Shown piece after piece: positions 15,999 to 24,696 of a stretch of DNA of 64,000 nt (positions are counted from its first letter, which is position 1; every line of letters starts with the position of its first letter). The stretch is from positions 517,611-581,610 of the forward strand of contig NZ_CANKUD010000002.1 in the NCBI RefSeq assembly GCF_947486615.1, written 5' to 3'. The translations under genes were made by a program, and so were the position numbers. The notes below the pieces were generated by a model. It did no database searches and was not told the origin of the DNA. It was given only the letters and a program-made list of their open reading frames with translations. This DNA is from an uncultured Modestobacter sp. (GTDB lineage: Bacteria; Actinomycetota; Actinomycetes; Mycobacteriales; Geodermatophilaceae).

Positions 15999-16832
15999 TC
16001 AGGCGCCCTTCTGGATCGGGACGCCGACCAGGGAGCCGTACTCGGTCCAGGAGCCGTCGTAGTTCTTGACGTTGGCGTGCCCCAGCAGCTCGCGCAGCAC
16101 GAACCAGGTGTGGCTGGAGCGCTCACCGATCCGGCAGTAGGCGATGGTGTCCTTGCCGGTGTCCAGGCCTGCGTCGGCGTAGAGCTTGGCGAGCTCCTCG
16201 TCGCTCTTGAAGGTGCCGTCCTCGTTGGCCGCCTTGCTCCACGGCACGTTGACCGCCGAGGGGATGTGGCCGGCGCGCTGCGCACCCTCCTGCGGGAGGT
16301 GGGCCGGGGCGGTCAGCTTGCCGGCGAACTCGTCGGGCGAGCGGACGTCGACCAGGTTCTGCTGGCCGATCGCCGAGACGACCTCGTCGCGGAAGGCGCG
16401 GATGGAGGTGTCGGGCTCGGCGGCGGAGTACTGCGTCGCCGGGCGCTGCACGGCGTCGGCGGAGAGCGGGCGGCTGTCCAGCTCCCACTTCTTGCGGCCG
16501 CCGTCGATCAGCTTGACGTCGCGGTGGCCGTAGACCTTGAAGTACCAGTAGGCGTAGGCGGCGAACCAGTTGTTGTTGCCGCCGTAGAGCACCACGGTGT
16601 CGTCGTTGCTGATGCCCTTGGCCGACAGCAGGGCGCTGAAGCCCTCGCGGTCGACGAAGTCGCGGGACTCGGCGTCCTGCAGGTCGGTCTTCCAGTCCAG
16701 CTTGACGGCACCCGCGAGGTGCCCCTTGTCGTAGGCGCTGGTGTCCTCGTCGACCTCGACGAAGACGATGCCCGGGTTGCCCAGGTGCTCCTGGGCCCAG
16801 TCGGCGGTGACGAGCACGTCAGAACGGCTCAT
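15999..16832 (-). CDS. Thiosulfate sulfurtransferase (CysA2/SseA-type rhodanese)
   Basis: A 277-residue tandem-rhodanese protein, the same length as mycobacterial CysA2. The N-terminal domain is the inactive one; the C-terminal domain carries the active-site loop CRIGER with C233. It moves sulfur from thiosulfate to cyanide or other thiophiles in the cytoplasm. ATG 16832 follows GGAGG by seven bases; a much longer upstream frame has no family match. It is preceded by a 24-codon Cys-rich leader peptide and followed by sseC, indicating a cysteine-controlled sulfur operon. Confidence 0.92.
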   Translation of the reverse strand: MSRSDVLVTADWAQEHLGNPGIVFVEVDEDTSAYDKGHLAGAVKLDWKTDLQDAESRDFVDREGFSALLSAKGISNDDTVVLYGGNNNWFAAYAYWYFKVYGHRDVKLIDGGRKKWELDSRPLSADAVQRPATQYSAAEPDTSIRAFRDEVVSAIGQQNLVDVRSPDEFAGKLTAPAHLPQEGAQRAGHIPSAVNVPWSKAANEDGTFKSDEELAKLYADAGLDTGKDTIAYCRIGERSSHTWFVLRELLGHANVKNYDGSWTEYGSLVGVPIQKGA

Positions 16833-16993
16833 GGTGGTTCCTCCATCAGTGGGGGCTGGCGGTGCGGACGTCGTTCGTGTGCATGCAGTGCGGTGCGTGC
16901 GGTACGGAGCCGGTGCCCACGGTGCCGGTGGCACGGGGCGGCGACGGACGGCGGTCCAGGCGACGGGACGGTCACGTCCGGGCGGGGAGGCCC

Positions 16994-17068
16994 TCAGCAG
17001 GCCGGACAGAGGCAGCTGCCAAGGCGGCACAGGTCGACTGTGCGGCGCGAGGTCAGCAGGGTGCCCAC
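16994..17068 (-). CDS. Cysteine-rich leader peptide of the sulfurtransferase operon
   Basis: A 24-codon frame starting at GTG 17068 and containing LLTSRRTVDLCRLGSCLCP. It matches the actinobacterial leader-peptide pattern RR-x-VDL-x-R, with four cysteines in the last eleven residues. Such peptides precede sulfur genes and, in mycobacteria, mediate cysteine-responsive attenuation: scarce Cys-tRNA stalls the ribosome and raises downstream expression. A GATACT -10-like box lies eight bases before the GTG, so the mRNA is nearly leaderless. The remaining 160 bases to the sulfurtransferase would hold the attenuator. Confidence 0.75.
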   Translation of the reverse strand: MGTLLTSRRTVDLCRLGSCLCPAC

Positions 17069-17085
17069 GGCGCGAGAGTATCGGA

Positions 17086-17436
17086 TCACCGCGCCACCGG
17101 CGTGTGGACGTCGACCAGGGCGGCCAGCTCCGCGGCGCCCGGCGCGCCGGTGGACCGGGTGACGACGGCCCCGGAGCGGTCCAGCCAGAGCACGGTGGGC
17201 GTCACCCGGACGTCCAGGGCCCGGACGGCGTCCAGGTGGCTCTCCGCGTCGACGTGCACGTGCACCAGACCGGTGCGGGTCCGCTGGAGCTGCTGCAGCC
17301 GGGCCCGGGTCGCGCGGCACGGGCCGCAGAAGGCGGTGGAGAACTGCACGGCGGTCAGCTCGGCGTCACCCGGGCGCACGCCGAGCCCGGCCAGGACGGC
17401 GAGCACCCGGTCGTCGGGCGCGGCAGACGGGCTCAC
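17086..17436 (-). CDS. Thioredoxin-family protein (ThiX-like)
   Basis: A 116-residue thioredoxin fold with the active site CGPC in FSTAFCGPCRATRARL and the cis-proline in VRVTPTVLWLD. No signal peptide or membrane anchor is visible, so it is cytoplasmic. The mycobacterial homologue Rv0816c (thiX) also precedes cysA2. It ends 17 bases before the leader peptide, whose promoter lies at this junction, so the rhodanese genes can be expressed separately. Confidence 0.85.
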   Translation of the reverse strand: MSPSAAPDDRVLAVLAGLGVRPGDAELTAVQFSTAFCGPCRATRARLQQLQRTRTGLVHVHVDAESHLDAVRALDVRVTPTVLWLDRSGAVVTRSTGAPGAAELAALVDVHTPVAR

Positions 17437-17479
17437 CCCAGCGTCAACGGGTGCCCTGCCGGGGGCATTCCGCCGGCGC

Positions 17480-18169
17480 TCAGCCCTGCAGCACCGTGTC
17501 GGTCGCCTCGACCCGCACGTCCACCCCGTCGGCCGCCGGCTCGACGCTGGTCAGCTGCAGCCCGAACGGCAGCGCGGGCACCGCGTAGGAGAAGTCGAGC
17601 AGGTCCGCCGCCCGGTCCACGACGACCCCGGGCACGTCCACCCCGGCCGCGGCCGCGGTGCCCACGTCCACCACGACGTCCTGCCCGTCCAGTGCCAGCG
17701 AGCCGGTGGCGGTGACCGGGAACTCGACGCCCAGCACCTCCAGCGTGCGGGTGATCCGCAGCCCGTCGCCGTCCTGCTCCAGCATCGTGTCGCCGCCGAG
17801 CTGCTGGGCCAGCAGGTCGTAGGAGAGGGTGGCCGTGCCGTCGACCTGCTCGACCGGGATCTCCTGCACCGACCCGGACAGCGCGTCGGACAGCGGCACC
17901 TGCACCCCGCGCAACGACACGTCGGCCCGGGTGCCGGCCGGCTGCCCGAGCTGCTCGGCGGTCAGGCTGATCCGCACGTCCTCGTACCGGCCCGCCACCG
18001 CCTGGGTCAGGAACGGGAACCCGGTGATGTCCACCTCCGGGGTGCCCGCGAGGCCGCCCCGGTCGGCCAGCTGCTCGGCGACCCGCCCCTCGGCGACCCG
18101 CACGCCCACCCGGTCGGCGACCACGAGCAGGCCGACGACGATCAGCAGGGAGACCAGCAGCGCCTTCAC
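17480..18169 (-). CDS. DUF2993 (LmeA-like) lipid-binding protein
   Basis: A 229-residue protein with an N-terminal signal anchor (MKALLVSLLIVVGLLVVADR) and a beta-rich extracytoplasmic domain with VDITGFPFLTQAVAGRYEDV, the usual DUF2993 start. The family includes mycobacterial LmeA, a phospholipid-binding envelope protein. GTG 18169 is chosen because it puts the signal anchor at the N-terminus; the upstream open frame lacks similarity. The equivalent gene in mycobacteria (Rv0817c) lies between thiX and glnR, as here. Confidence 0.8.
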   Translation of the reverse strand: MKALLVSLLIVVGLLVVADRVGVRVAEGRVAEQLADRGGLAGTPEVDITGFPFLTQAVAGRYEDVRISLTAEQLGQPAGTRADVSLRGVQVPLSDALSGSVQEIPVEQVDGTATLSYDLLAQQLGGDTMLEQDGDGLRITRTLEVLGVEFPVTATGSLALDGQDVVVDVGTAAAAGVDVPGVVVDRAADLLDFSYAVPALPFGLQLTSVEPAADGVDVRVEATDTVLQG

Positions 18170-18191
18170 GCTCCCGAGTGTGCCTGCCCGG

Positions 18192-19013
18192 TCAGCCGGT
18201 GCCGTGCACCGCGAGGGCGTAGGCCACCGGCGCGGCGGCGGCCAGCGGGAGCACGGCCTGCACCACCGGCAGCGCCCAGCTGCGCTCGTCCCGTTCCACC
18301 GCGACGTAGGACGCCGCGAGGGCCGCCAGCGCGGCCACCCCGCCCAGCGCCGCTCCGTAGATCGCCGCCGACAGGGCGTCCAGCAGCACCCCGTCGGTGC
18401 GCCGCAGCACCGCGACCGCGACCGCCGCGGCCACCGCCAGCCCGAGCCCGAGCAGCCCACGCGGCACGCCCGCGGCGATCTGCGGGCGGGGCAGCACCAG
18501 GTCGACCAGGTGACCGACGACCAGCGCGGCGCCGACCGCGAGCACCGCCGTGTCGACCGCCCGCCCGCCGCCGTCCAGCCGGGCCACGGCCAGCAGCACG
18601 GCCAGCGCGCACACCGCGCTCAGCAGCAGGACGACGCCGGCCAGCGAGGCCACCAGGTACAGCCGGGGCGCCGGCCGGGTCATCTGGTGGACGACGGCGG
18701 CCAGGAAGCCCAGGCCGAGCACCGCCAGCACGGCGTCCAGCTCGGGGCGGTCGGGCAGCAGCAGCGCCAGGTCGGCGCCGACGGCGGCGACCGCGCCCAG
18801 CGCGAGCGACCCGGTGAAGCCGCGGATCCCGGTGGCCACGACCCACCCGGCGACCAGCGCGAGCTGCAGGACCAGCACCGCGACCACCCGGCCGGCGTCG
18901 CCCAGCAGCGCCGGCAGCCCGGCGGCGAGGAGCGTCACGGCGAGGACGGCGCCGGCGGCCGGCAGGTGGTGGGCGCGCGGCGACAACGTCTCGTGCACGT
19001 CGGCGTCGCTCAC
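18192..19013 (-). CDS. Polytopic membrane protein of unknown function
   Basis: A 273-residue Ala/Leu/Val-rich protein with about 8-9 predicted transmembrane helices from residue 18 to the C-terminus and short polar loops. The N-terminal 15 residues are hydrophilic (VSDADVHETLSPRAHH). No transporter or enzyme signature is recognisable. GTG 19013 overlaps the stop of the truncated hydrolase (GTGA). Confidence 0.65.
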   Translation of the reverse strand: MSDADVHETLSPRAHHLPAAGAVLAVTLLAAGLPALLGDAGRVVAVLVLQLALVAGWVVATGIRGFTGSLALGAVAAVGADLALLLPDRPELDAVLAVLGLGFLAAVVHQMTRPAPRLYLVASLAGVVLLLSAVCALAVLLAVARLDGGGRAVDTAVLAVGAALVVGHLVDLVLPRPQIAAGVPRGLLGLGLAVAAAVAVAVLRRTDGVLLDALSAAIYGAALGGVAALAALAASYVAVERDERSWALPVVQAVLPLAAAAPVAYALAVHGTG

Positions 19014-19423
19014 CCTGCGATCGTCGCAGAGAGCGCCGGGCCCGCCGGGACGGTGCGCCCGGCCGTGTCGTCCGCACCGACCGCGGCAGCCGCCCACCGG
19101 CCGATCCGCTCGGCGACCCGCGCCGCGCGCACCGCGGCGTCGGCGAGCTCCGGGTCGCCACCCGCCGCCGTGCCGCCACCCGAGGAGCCGTGCCCCCGGG
19201 AGTCCAGCGCCCGCACGTCCCCGGACGCGGTCAGCCAGCCGGCCAGCCGGGCGAAGGACTCCCGGGACACCGAGTGGGTGAAGCCGTGCGCCACCACGAA
19301 GGTGGGGTGCCCGGCAGGGACGTCCGGGCCGGCCGGGAAGGCGAGCCCCGCCAGCCGCACCCCGTCGCTGCTGCGGACCCGGATGACACGTCCCTCCGCG
19401 CGGAGGAGGGAACGGCGGCGCAC
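19010..19423 (-). pseudogene. Truncated alpha/beta hydrolase (N-terminal third only)
   Basis: 137 residues. The first 80 match an alpha/beta hydrolase start: FVVAHGFTHSVSRESFARLA (oxyanion HGF motif), then VRALDSRGHGSSGG. After the RGHG motif the similarity stops; the nucleophile GxSxG, the catalytic acid and histidine are all missing. The remaining 55 residues are Ala-rich and overlap the start of the membrane-protein gene. Most likely a deletion fused the 5' end of a hydrolase gene to unrelated sequence. A non-catalytic product may still be made, because the overlap would keep the downstream gene coupled. Confidence 0.55.
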
Positions 19424-19495
19424 GTCGGCTATCCTGCCCTCTCACCTCGACAGCGCAGTCGACGGCCTGGGATCACACCCCAGTGAGGAGACGAC

Positions 19496-20233
19496 ATGCG
19501 ACTCGTGCTCATGACCTCGGCCCGCCAGGCGACCACCGAGGTCCTCCCCGCCCTGGGGCTGCTGGCCCACCAGGTGCGCGTGGTGGCCCCAGAGCTGTCC
19601 AGCCTGCTCGACGGGGACGCCGGGGACGTCGTGCTCGTCGACGCCCGGCACGACCTCGTCTCCGCCCGCACGCTGTGCTCCCTGCTCGCCTCGACCGGGG
19701 TCGCCGCCTCCCTCGTCGCCGTCCTCTCCGAGGGCGGGCTGGTCGCGCTGTCGGCCGACTGGGGCGTGGACGACGTCCTGCTGGACACCGCGGGCCCGGC
19801 CGAGGTCGACGCCCGGCTCAAGTGGGCGACGGCCCGCCGGCTGGCCGCGGCCACCCCGGCCGACGGCGCCGACGGCGGCGTCACGAAGGCCGGCGAGCTG
19901 GTGATCGACGAGCACAGCTACTCGGCGAAGCTCCGCGGCCGCCCGCTCGACCTGACCTACAAGGAGTTCGAGCTCCTCAAGTACCTCGCCCAGCACCCGG
20001 GCCGGGTCTTCTCCCGCGCGCAGCTGCTGCAGGAGATCTGGGGCTACGACTACTTCGGCGGCACCCGCACCGTCGACGTCCACGTCCGCCGGCTGCGCGC
20101 CAAGCTCGGCACCGAGCACGAGGCGCTGATCGGCACCGTCCGCAACGTCGGCTACAAGCTGGACCAGCAGGTCGCCGACGCCACCGCCGCAGCGAACGTG
20201 GCGGCCGGCGACGCCGGCGCCCCTGTCTCCTGA
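19496..20233 (+). CDS. glnR: GlnR nitrogen regulator (OmpR-type orphan response regulator)
   Basis: A 245-residue atypical response regulator with an N-terminal receiver (residues 1-115) and a winged-helix domain from about 140 to 225. Highly characteristic GlnR blocks are [31 protein letters not shown], and [20 protein letters not shown] with [20 protein letters not shown]. GlnR activates nitrogen assimilation genes without a cognate kinase. ATG 19496 follows GAGGAG, and a TATCCT -10-like box is near 19429-19434. mshD follows at once, as in mycobacteria (Rv0818-Rv0819). Confidence 0.95.
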   Translation: MRLVLMTSARQATTEVLPALGLLAHQVRVVAPELSSLLDGDAGDVVLVDARHDLVSARTLCSLLASTGVAASLVAVLSEGGLVALSADWGVDDVLLDTAGPAEVDARLKWATARRLAAATPADGADGGVTKAGELVIDEHSYSAKLRGRPLDLTYKEFELLKYLAQHPGRVFSRAQLLQEIWGYDYFGGTRTVDVHVRRLRAKLGTEHEALIGTVRNVGYKLDQQVADATAAANVAAGDAGAPVS

Positions 20234-20243
20234 GCCCGGTCCG

Positions 20244-21191
20244 CTGAGCACCGCCCCCGTCCTCGTCGAGGCCGGCGACCGCCTGCCGGCCGCCGCCGTC
20301 CCCGAGGTGCAGGCGCTGCTGGCGGCGGCGTCGGCCGCCGACGGGGTCCGGCCGGTGTCGGAGGAGGCCGAGCTGCGGCTGCAGCACGGCGGGCCGGCCG
20401 GCGGCGCCGACCTCACCGCCCGCTCGGCCGACGGCACGCTGCTGGGCTACGCCCGGCTGGAGGTGCCTCCGGGCGAGCCCGAGGCCGAGGCCGAGCTGGT
20501 CGTGGCCCCCACCGCCCGCCGCCGCGGGATCGGCACCGCGCTGGCCGCGCGGCTGGAGACGATGGCCGGCGACCGGCCGCTGCGGGTGTGGGCACACGGG
20601 GAGCTGCCCGGTTCCGCCGAGCTGGCCCGCGGCCGCGGCTACCAGCGCGCCCGCGTGCTGCTGCAGATGCGCCGTCCGCTGGCCGGCGTCGACCCCGACC
20701 CCCGGCCCGCGCTGCCCGACGGGGTGCGGATCGCCGCCTTCCGCCCCGGCGTGGACGAGGACGCCTGGCTGCGGGTCAACGCCCGGGCCTTCGCCGCCCA
20801 CCCCGAGCAGGGCCGCTGGACCCGCGAGGACGTGGCGCTGCGGGAGGCCGAGGCCTGGTTCGACCCGGCGGGGCTGTTCCTGGCGTGGCGGGACGATGCC
20901 GCCGGCCCCCAGCTGCTCGGCTCGCACTGGACCAAGGTCCACCCGGCCGGCGACGTGGACACCGAGCCGGTCGGTGAGGTGTACGTGCTGGGGATCGACC
21001 CCGACGCCCAGGGCATGCGGCTGGGCCGGGCGCTCACCGACGTCGGGCTGGCCCACCTGCGCGCGGCCGGGCTGTCCCAGGTGCTGCTCTACGTGGAGGA
21101 GGACAACACCGCGGCGGTCTCCCTCTACGAGCGCAGCGGCTTCACCCGGCACGCCGTCGACGTCTCCTGGCGGCGCGTCCCTCGGGGCTGA
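20244..21191 (+). CDS. mshD: Mycothiol synthase MshD
   Basis: A tandem-GNAT protein (315 residues from CTG 20244). Signatures include RRRGIGTALAARLE in the first acetyltransferase domain, NARAFAAHPEQGRWT, SHWTKVHP, GEVYVLGIDPDAQGMRLGRA and LLYVEEDNTAAVSLYERSGF in the second. It acetylates Cys-GlcN-Ins with acetyl-CoA in the last step of mycothiol synthesis. The first standard start in frame (GTG 20307) would remove about 21 residues that MshD proteins normally have; the only reasonable start giving those residues is CTG 20244, 10 bases after the glnR stop, with translation coupling likely. Confidence 0.92.
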   Translation: MSTAPVLVEAGDRLPAAAVPEVQALLAAASAADGVRPVSEEAELRLQHGGPAGGADLTARSADGTLLGYARLEVPPGEPEAEAELVVAPTARRRGIGTALAARLETMAGDRPLRVWAHGELPGSAELARGRGYQRARVLLQMRRPLAGVDPDPRPALPDGVRIAAFRPGVDEDAWLRVNARAFAAHPEQGRWTREDVALREAEAWFDPAGLFLAWRDDAAGPQLLGSHWTKVHPAGDVDTEPVGEVYVLGIDPDAQGMRLGRALTDVGLAHLRAAGLSQVLLYVEEDNTAAVSLYERSGFTRHAVDVSWRRVPRG

Positions 21192-21286
21192 GCACCGTCC
21201 AGACGCCTCTGCGAGCCCCTCCCCGAGGCCCGTTCACCCGTTGGACGTACACCGTCGGCCGAGTCGTGTCCCAGGTCTCAGGACGC

Positions 21287-21308
21287 GTTCATCCCTCGTT
21301 CATCGAGG
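21287..21308 (+). promoter_or_regulatory. PHO box (PhoP binding site) of pstSCAB
   Basis: Two adjacent 11-bp direct repeats, GTTCATCCCTC (21287-21297) and GTTCATCGAGG (21298-21308), fit the actinobacterial PHO-box pattern of GTTCA units spaced 11 bp. A further GTTCACCC unit lies at 21232-21239. They precede pstS by about 100 bases, so phosphate-starvation control is likely. Confidence 0.75.
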
Positions 21309-21404
21309 CACCCGGATCCGTCCACCTGCCCTGCTTAGCGTCCTCGTCGTTCGGTTCCCCCTGCCCGGCTCCGACGTCCGGGCACACCAGCGAAAGGCAC
21401 TGAG

Positions 21405-22520
21405 TTGAAGCTCAGCACCACGACGCGCGCCACGGCCGTGTCCGCGGCGCTCGCCGCATCCCTCGCTCTCGCCGCCTGTGGCGCCTCCAACGAGGACACC
21501 GGCAGCGACTCCGGCTCCGGGGGCGACAGCGCCGAGCAGCTCAGCGGCACCCTCGTCGGCGCCGGCGCCAGCAGCCAGGAAGCCGCCATGCAGGGCTGGC
21601 GCGCCGGCTACTCCGAGGTCCAGTCGGGCGTCACGGTCAACTACGACCCGATCGGCTCCGGCGGTGGCCGCGAGCAGTTCCTCGCCGGTGGCACCGACTT
21701 CGCCGGCTCCGACGCCGCGCTCGACGAGGAGGAGCTCGCCGCCGCCGAGGAGCGCTGCGGGGCCTCCGGCATCTTCGAGCTGCCGAACTACATCTCGCCC
21801 ATCGCCGTGGTCTACAACCTCGAGGGCGTCGACGAGCTGAACCTCTCCCCCGAGGTCGTCGCCGGTATCTTCAACCAGCAGATCACCACCTGGGACGCCC
21901 CGGAGATCGCCGCGGACAACCCCGACGCGGAGCTGCCGTCCACCGCCATCACCCCGGTGAACCGCTCCGACGAGTCGGGCACCACGGAGAACTTCACCGA
22001 GTACCTGGTCGCCGCTGCCGGCGACGCCTGGCCGCACGAGGCCAGCGGTGACTGGCCGGTCGCCGGTGGCGAGGCCGCGCAGGGCACCTCCGGTGTCATC
22101 CAGGCCGTCGGCGCCGGTGACGGCACCATCGGCTACGCCGACCTGAGCCAGGCCGGCGACCTGGGTGTCGCCAGCATCGGTGTCGGCGAGGAGTTCGTCG
22201 CGCCGTCCGCCGAGGCCGCCGCCGCCGTGGTCGAGAACTCCGAGACGCTGGAGGGCCGCGGCGAGTACGACTTCGCCATCGAGCTCGCCCGCGACACCAC
22301 CGAGTCGGGCAACTACCCGATCGTCCTGGTCAGCTACCACGTCGGTTGCATCGAGTACGACGACCAGGAGAAGGCCGACCTGGTCAAGGACTTCATGACC
22401 TACGTGATCAGCGAGGACGGTCAGGACGCCGCGGCCGAGGCTGCCGGCAGCGCCCCGATCTCCGACGCGCTGCGGGAGCAGGCCCAGACCGCGGTCGACG
22501 CCATCACGGCCGGCAGCTGA
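21405..22520 (+). CDS. pstS: Phosphate ABC transporter substrate-binding lipoprotein PstS
   Basis: 371 residues. The N-terminus is a lipoprotein signal with lipobox LAAC (Cys about residue 25), followed by a Ser/Gly/Asp-rich linker. The mature domain contains LVGAGASSQEAAMQGW, YDPIGSGGGREQFL, SDAAL and NRSDESGTTENFTEYL, the phosphate-contact regions of PstS. It captures phosphate outside the membrane for PstCAB. It starts with TTG; AAAGG lies upstream. It heads the pstSCAB operon behind a PHO box. Confidence 0.95.
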   Translation: MKLSTTTRATAVSAALAASLALAACGASNEDTGSDSGSGGDSAEQLSGTLVGAGASSQEAAMQGWRAGYSEVQSGVTVNYDPIGSGGGREQFLAGGTDFAGSDAALDEEELAAAEERCGASGIFELPNYISPIAVVYNLEGVDELNLSPEVVAGIFNQQITTWDAPEIAADNPDAELPSTAITPVNRSDESGTTENFTEYLVAAAGDAWPHEASGDWPVAGGEAAQGTSGVIQAVGAGDGTIGYADLSQAGDLGVASIGVGEEFVAPSAEAAAAVVENSETLEGRGEYDFAIELARDTTESGNYPIVLVSYHVGCIEYDDQEKADLVKDFMTYVISEDGQDAAAEAAGSAPISDALREQAQTAVDAITAGS

Positions 22521-22638
22521 CAGAGTCAGGCACCACGCGGCGGCCCGGAGTGTCCACTCGGACACCCCGGGCCGCCGTGGCACGTCCCACCCCCCGCAGG
22601 CCCCTGCACACCGCACCACGAACACGACGGAGCGATCG

Positions 22639-23586
22639 GTGACGACCACCAGCGCACCTCCTGCCACCCCGCGCCCCAAGCGCCGGCCGGGCGACCGCAT
22701 CTTCGCCGGCAGCGCCAAGGGCGCCGGCATCCTCATCCTGGTGATCCTCGCCGGGGTCGCGATCTTCCTCATCAGCGAGTCCGTCCCCGCGCTGACCGCG
22801 CCGGCGGAGGACGTCCCGGGCGGTGAGGGGCTCTTCTCCTACATCGGCCCGCTGGTCTTCGGCACCCTGATGGCCGCGACGATCGGCCTCCTGGTCGCCA
22901 CCCCGCTCGCTGTCGCGATCGCCCTGTTCATCACCTACTACGCCCCCCGCCGGATGGCCGCGGGGCTGGGCTACCTGATCGACCTGCTGGCCGCCGTGCC
23001 GAGCATCGTCTACGGCTTCTGGGGGATCACCTGGTTCGCCCCGCGACTGGTGCCCTTCTACCGCTGGCTCGAGGAGAACCTCGGGTTCATCCCGCTGTTC
23101 GCCGGCCCGGCCTCGGCCACCGGCCGCACGATGCTGACCATCGGCCTCGTACTCGCCGTGATGATCCTGCCGATCATCAGCGCGATCTCCCGTGAGGTCT
23201 TCACCCAGGTGCCCTCACTGCACCGGGAGGCGGCCCTGGCGCTGGGCGCCACCCGCTGGGAGATGATCAAGATGGCGGTGCTGCCCTACGGCAAGTCCGG
23301 CATCATCGGCGGGGCCATGCTGGGCCTGGGCCGCGCACTGGGCGAGACGATGGCCGTGGCGATCATCCTGTCCGGCTCGGCCGCCGGCATCACCTGGACG
23401 CTGATCTCCAGCGCCAACCCCCAGACGATCGCGGCGAACATCGCCCTGCAGTTCCCGGAGTCGACCGGACTCGCGGTCAACACCCTGATCGCCAGTGGTC
23501 TGGCGCTCTTCGTGATCACCCTGCTCGTGAACATGCTCGCCCGATGGGTCGTCAACCGCCGGGCCGACTTCTCCGGAGCGAACTGA
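22639..23586 (+). CDS. pstC: Phosphate ABC transporter permease PstC
   Basis: 315 residues with six hydrophobic helices and the BPD_transp_1 EAA loop REAALALGATRWEMIKMAVLP before the last helices. GTG start. It forms the phosphate channel with PstA. Its stop overlaps the pstA ATG (TGATG). The 118-base gap after pstS contains a GC-rich inverted repeat (CCCGGAGTGTCC / GGACACCCCGGG region, 22543-22571), which may attenuate transcription so that PstS is made in excess. Confidence 0.94.
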   Translation: MTTTSAPPATPRPKRRPGDRIFAGSAKGAGILILVILAGVAIFLISESVPALTAPAEDVPGGEGLFSYIGPLVFGTLMAATIGLLVATPLAVAIALFITYYAPRRMAAGLGYLIDLLAAVPSIVYGFWGITWFAPRLVPFYRWLEENLGFIPLFAGPASATGRTMLTIGLVLAVMILPIISAISREVFTQVPSLHREAALALGATRWEMIKMAVLPYGKSGIIGGAMLGLGRALGETMAVAIILSGSAAGITWTLISSANPQTIAANIALQFPESTGLAVNTLIASGLALFVITLLVNMLARWVVNRRADFSGAN

Positions 23587-24671
23587 TGAGCACGTCCACG
23601 CAGCAGTCGAGCACCGGGTCCGCCGCCCCCATCGCTGCACCGCAGCCGGGTGGGCACCGCAAACTGCCCTCCTGGGCACCCTGGGCGGCCTTCGCCGTCG
23701 CCGCGGTGGTCGCCGCGGTGTTCAGCCTGGCGACCAGCTGGAACATCGTGCTGTTCGTCATCTACACGGTCGTGCTCGGCACGCTCGGTACCTACGTGGC
23801 CTCTCGAGTGGTCGAGGGGCCGCGGAAGGCGACCGACCGACTGGTCACCTGCCTGGTGGTCAGCGCCTTCGGCATCGCCCTGGTGCCGCTGATCTCCCTG
23901 GTCTACGAGGTCGTCCGCCGCGGTGCCCAGCGCTTCGACGCGGAGTACTTCACCGCCTCGCTGGTCGGCGTCATCGGTGAGGGTGGCGGCGCCTACCACG
24001 CCCTGATGGGCACGCTGATCATCACGCTGCTCACCACGCTGATCTCGGTGCCGATCGGCCTGATGACCGCGATCTACCTCGTCGAGTACGGGTCCGGCCG
24101 GCTCAAGCGGTCGATCACCTTCCTGGTCGACGTGATGACCGGCATCCCCTCGATCGTCGCCGGCCTCTTCGCCTACGCCCTGTTCGTGCTGATCTTCGGC
24201 CCCGGCATCCGGCTGGGGATCATGGGTGCCGTGGCGCTGTCGGTGTTGATGATCCCGGTGGTCGTGCGCTCCTGCGAGGAGGTGCTCAAGCTCGTCCCGA
24301 ACGAGCTGCGCGAGGCCGCCTATGCCCTCGGCGTGCCCAAGTGGCGCACCATCCTGAAGGTGGTCATCCCCACCGCCATCGCCGGCCTGGGCACCGGCAT
24401 CACCCTGGCCATCGCCCGGGTCGTCGGGGAGACCGCCCCGCTGCTGATCACCGTCGGCATCACCAACGCCACGAACTTCAACCCGTTCGACGGTCGGATG
24501 GCGACGCTGCCGGTCTACGCCTTCTACCAGCTCACCCAGCCGGGCGTGCCGCCGGAGAACGCCATCGCCCGGGCCTGGACGGCAGCCCTCCTGCTCATCA
24601 TCCTGGTGATGGCGCTCAACGTCGTCGCCCGCCTGATCAGCCGCTTCTTCGCACCCAAGACCGGTCGCTGA
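23586..24671 (+). CDS. pstA: Phosphate ABC transporter permease PstA
   Basis: 361 residues: a 35-residue polar N-terminus, then about eight hydrophobic segments. The transporter core holds [19 protein letters not shown] and the EAA loop [24 protein letters not shown], cut here to its central part, with [10 protein letters not shown] following. It pairs with PstC. ATG 23586 overlaps the pstC stop, so a longer upstream frame is ignored. Confidence 0.94.
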   Translation: MSTSTQQSSTGSAAPIAAPQPGGHRKLPSWAPWAAFAVAAVVAAVFSLATSWNIVLFVIYTVVLGTLGTYVASRVVEGPRKATDRLVTCLVVSAFGIALVPLISLVYEVVRRGAQRFDAEYFTASLVGVIGEGGGAYHALMGTLIITLLTTLISVPIGLMTAIYLVEYGSGRLKRSITFLVDVMTGIPSIVAGLFAYALFVLIFGPGIRLGIMGAVALSVLMIPVVVRSCEEVLKLVPNELREAAYALGVPKWRTILKVVIPTAIAGLGTGITLAIARVVGETAPLLITVGITNATNFNPFDGRMATLPVYAFYQLTQPGVPPENAIARAWTAALLLIILVMALNVVARLISRFFAPKTGR

Positions 24672-24696
24672 CCGACCCGATCCGGAGGATCCACCT

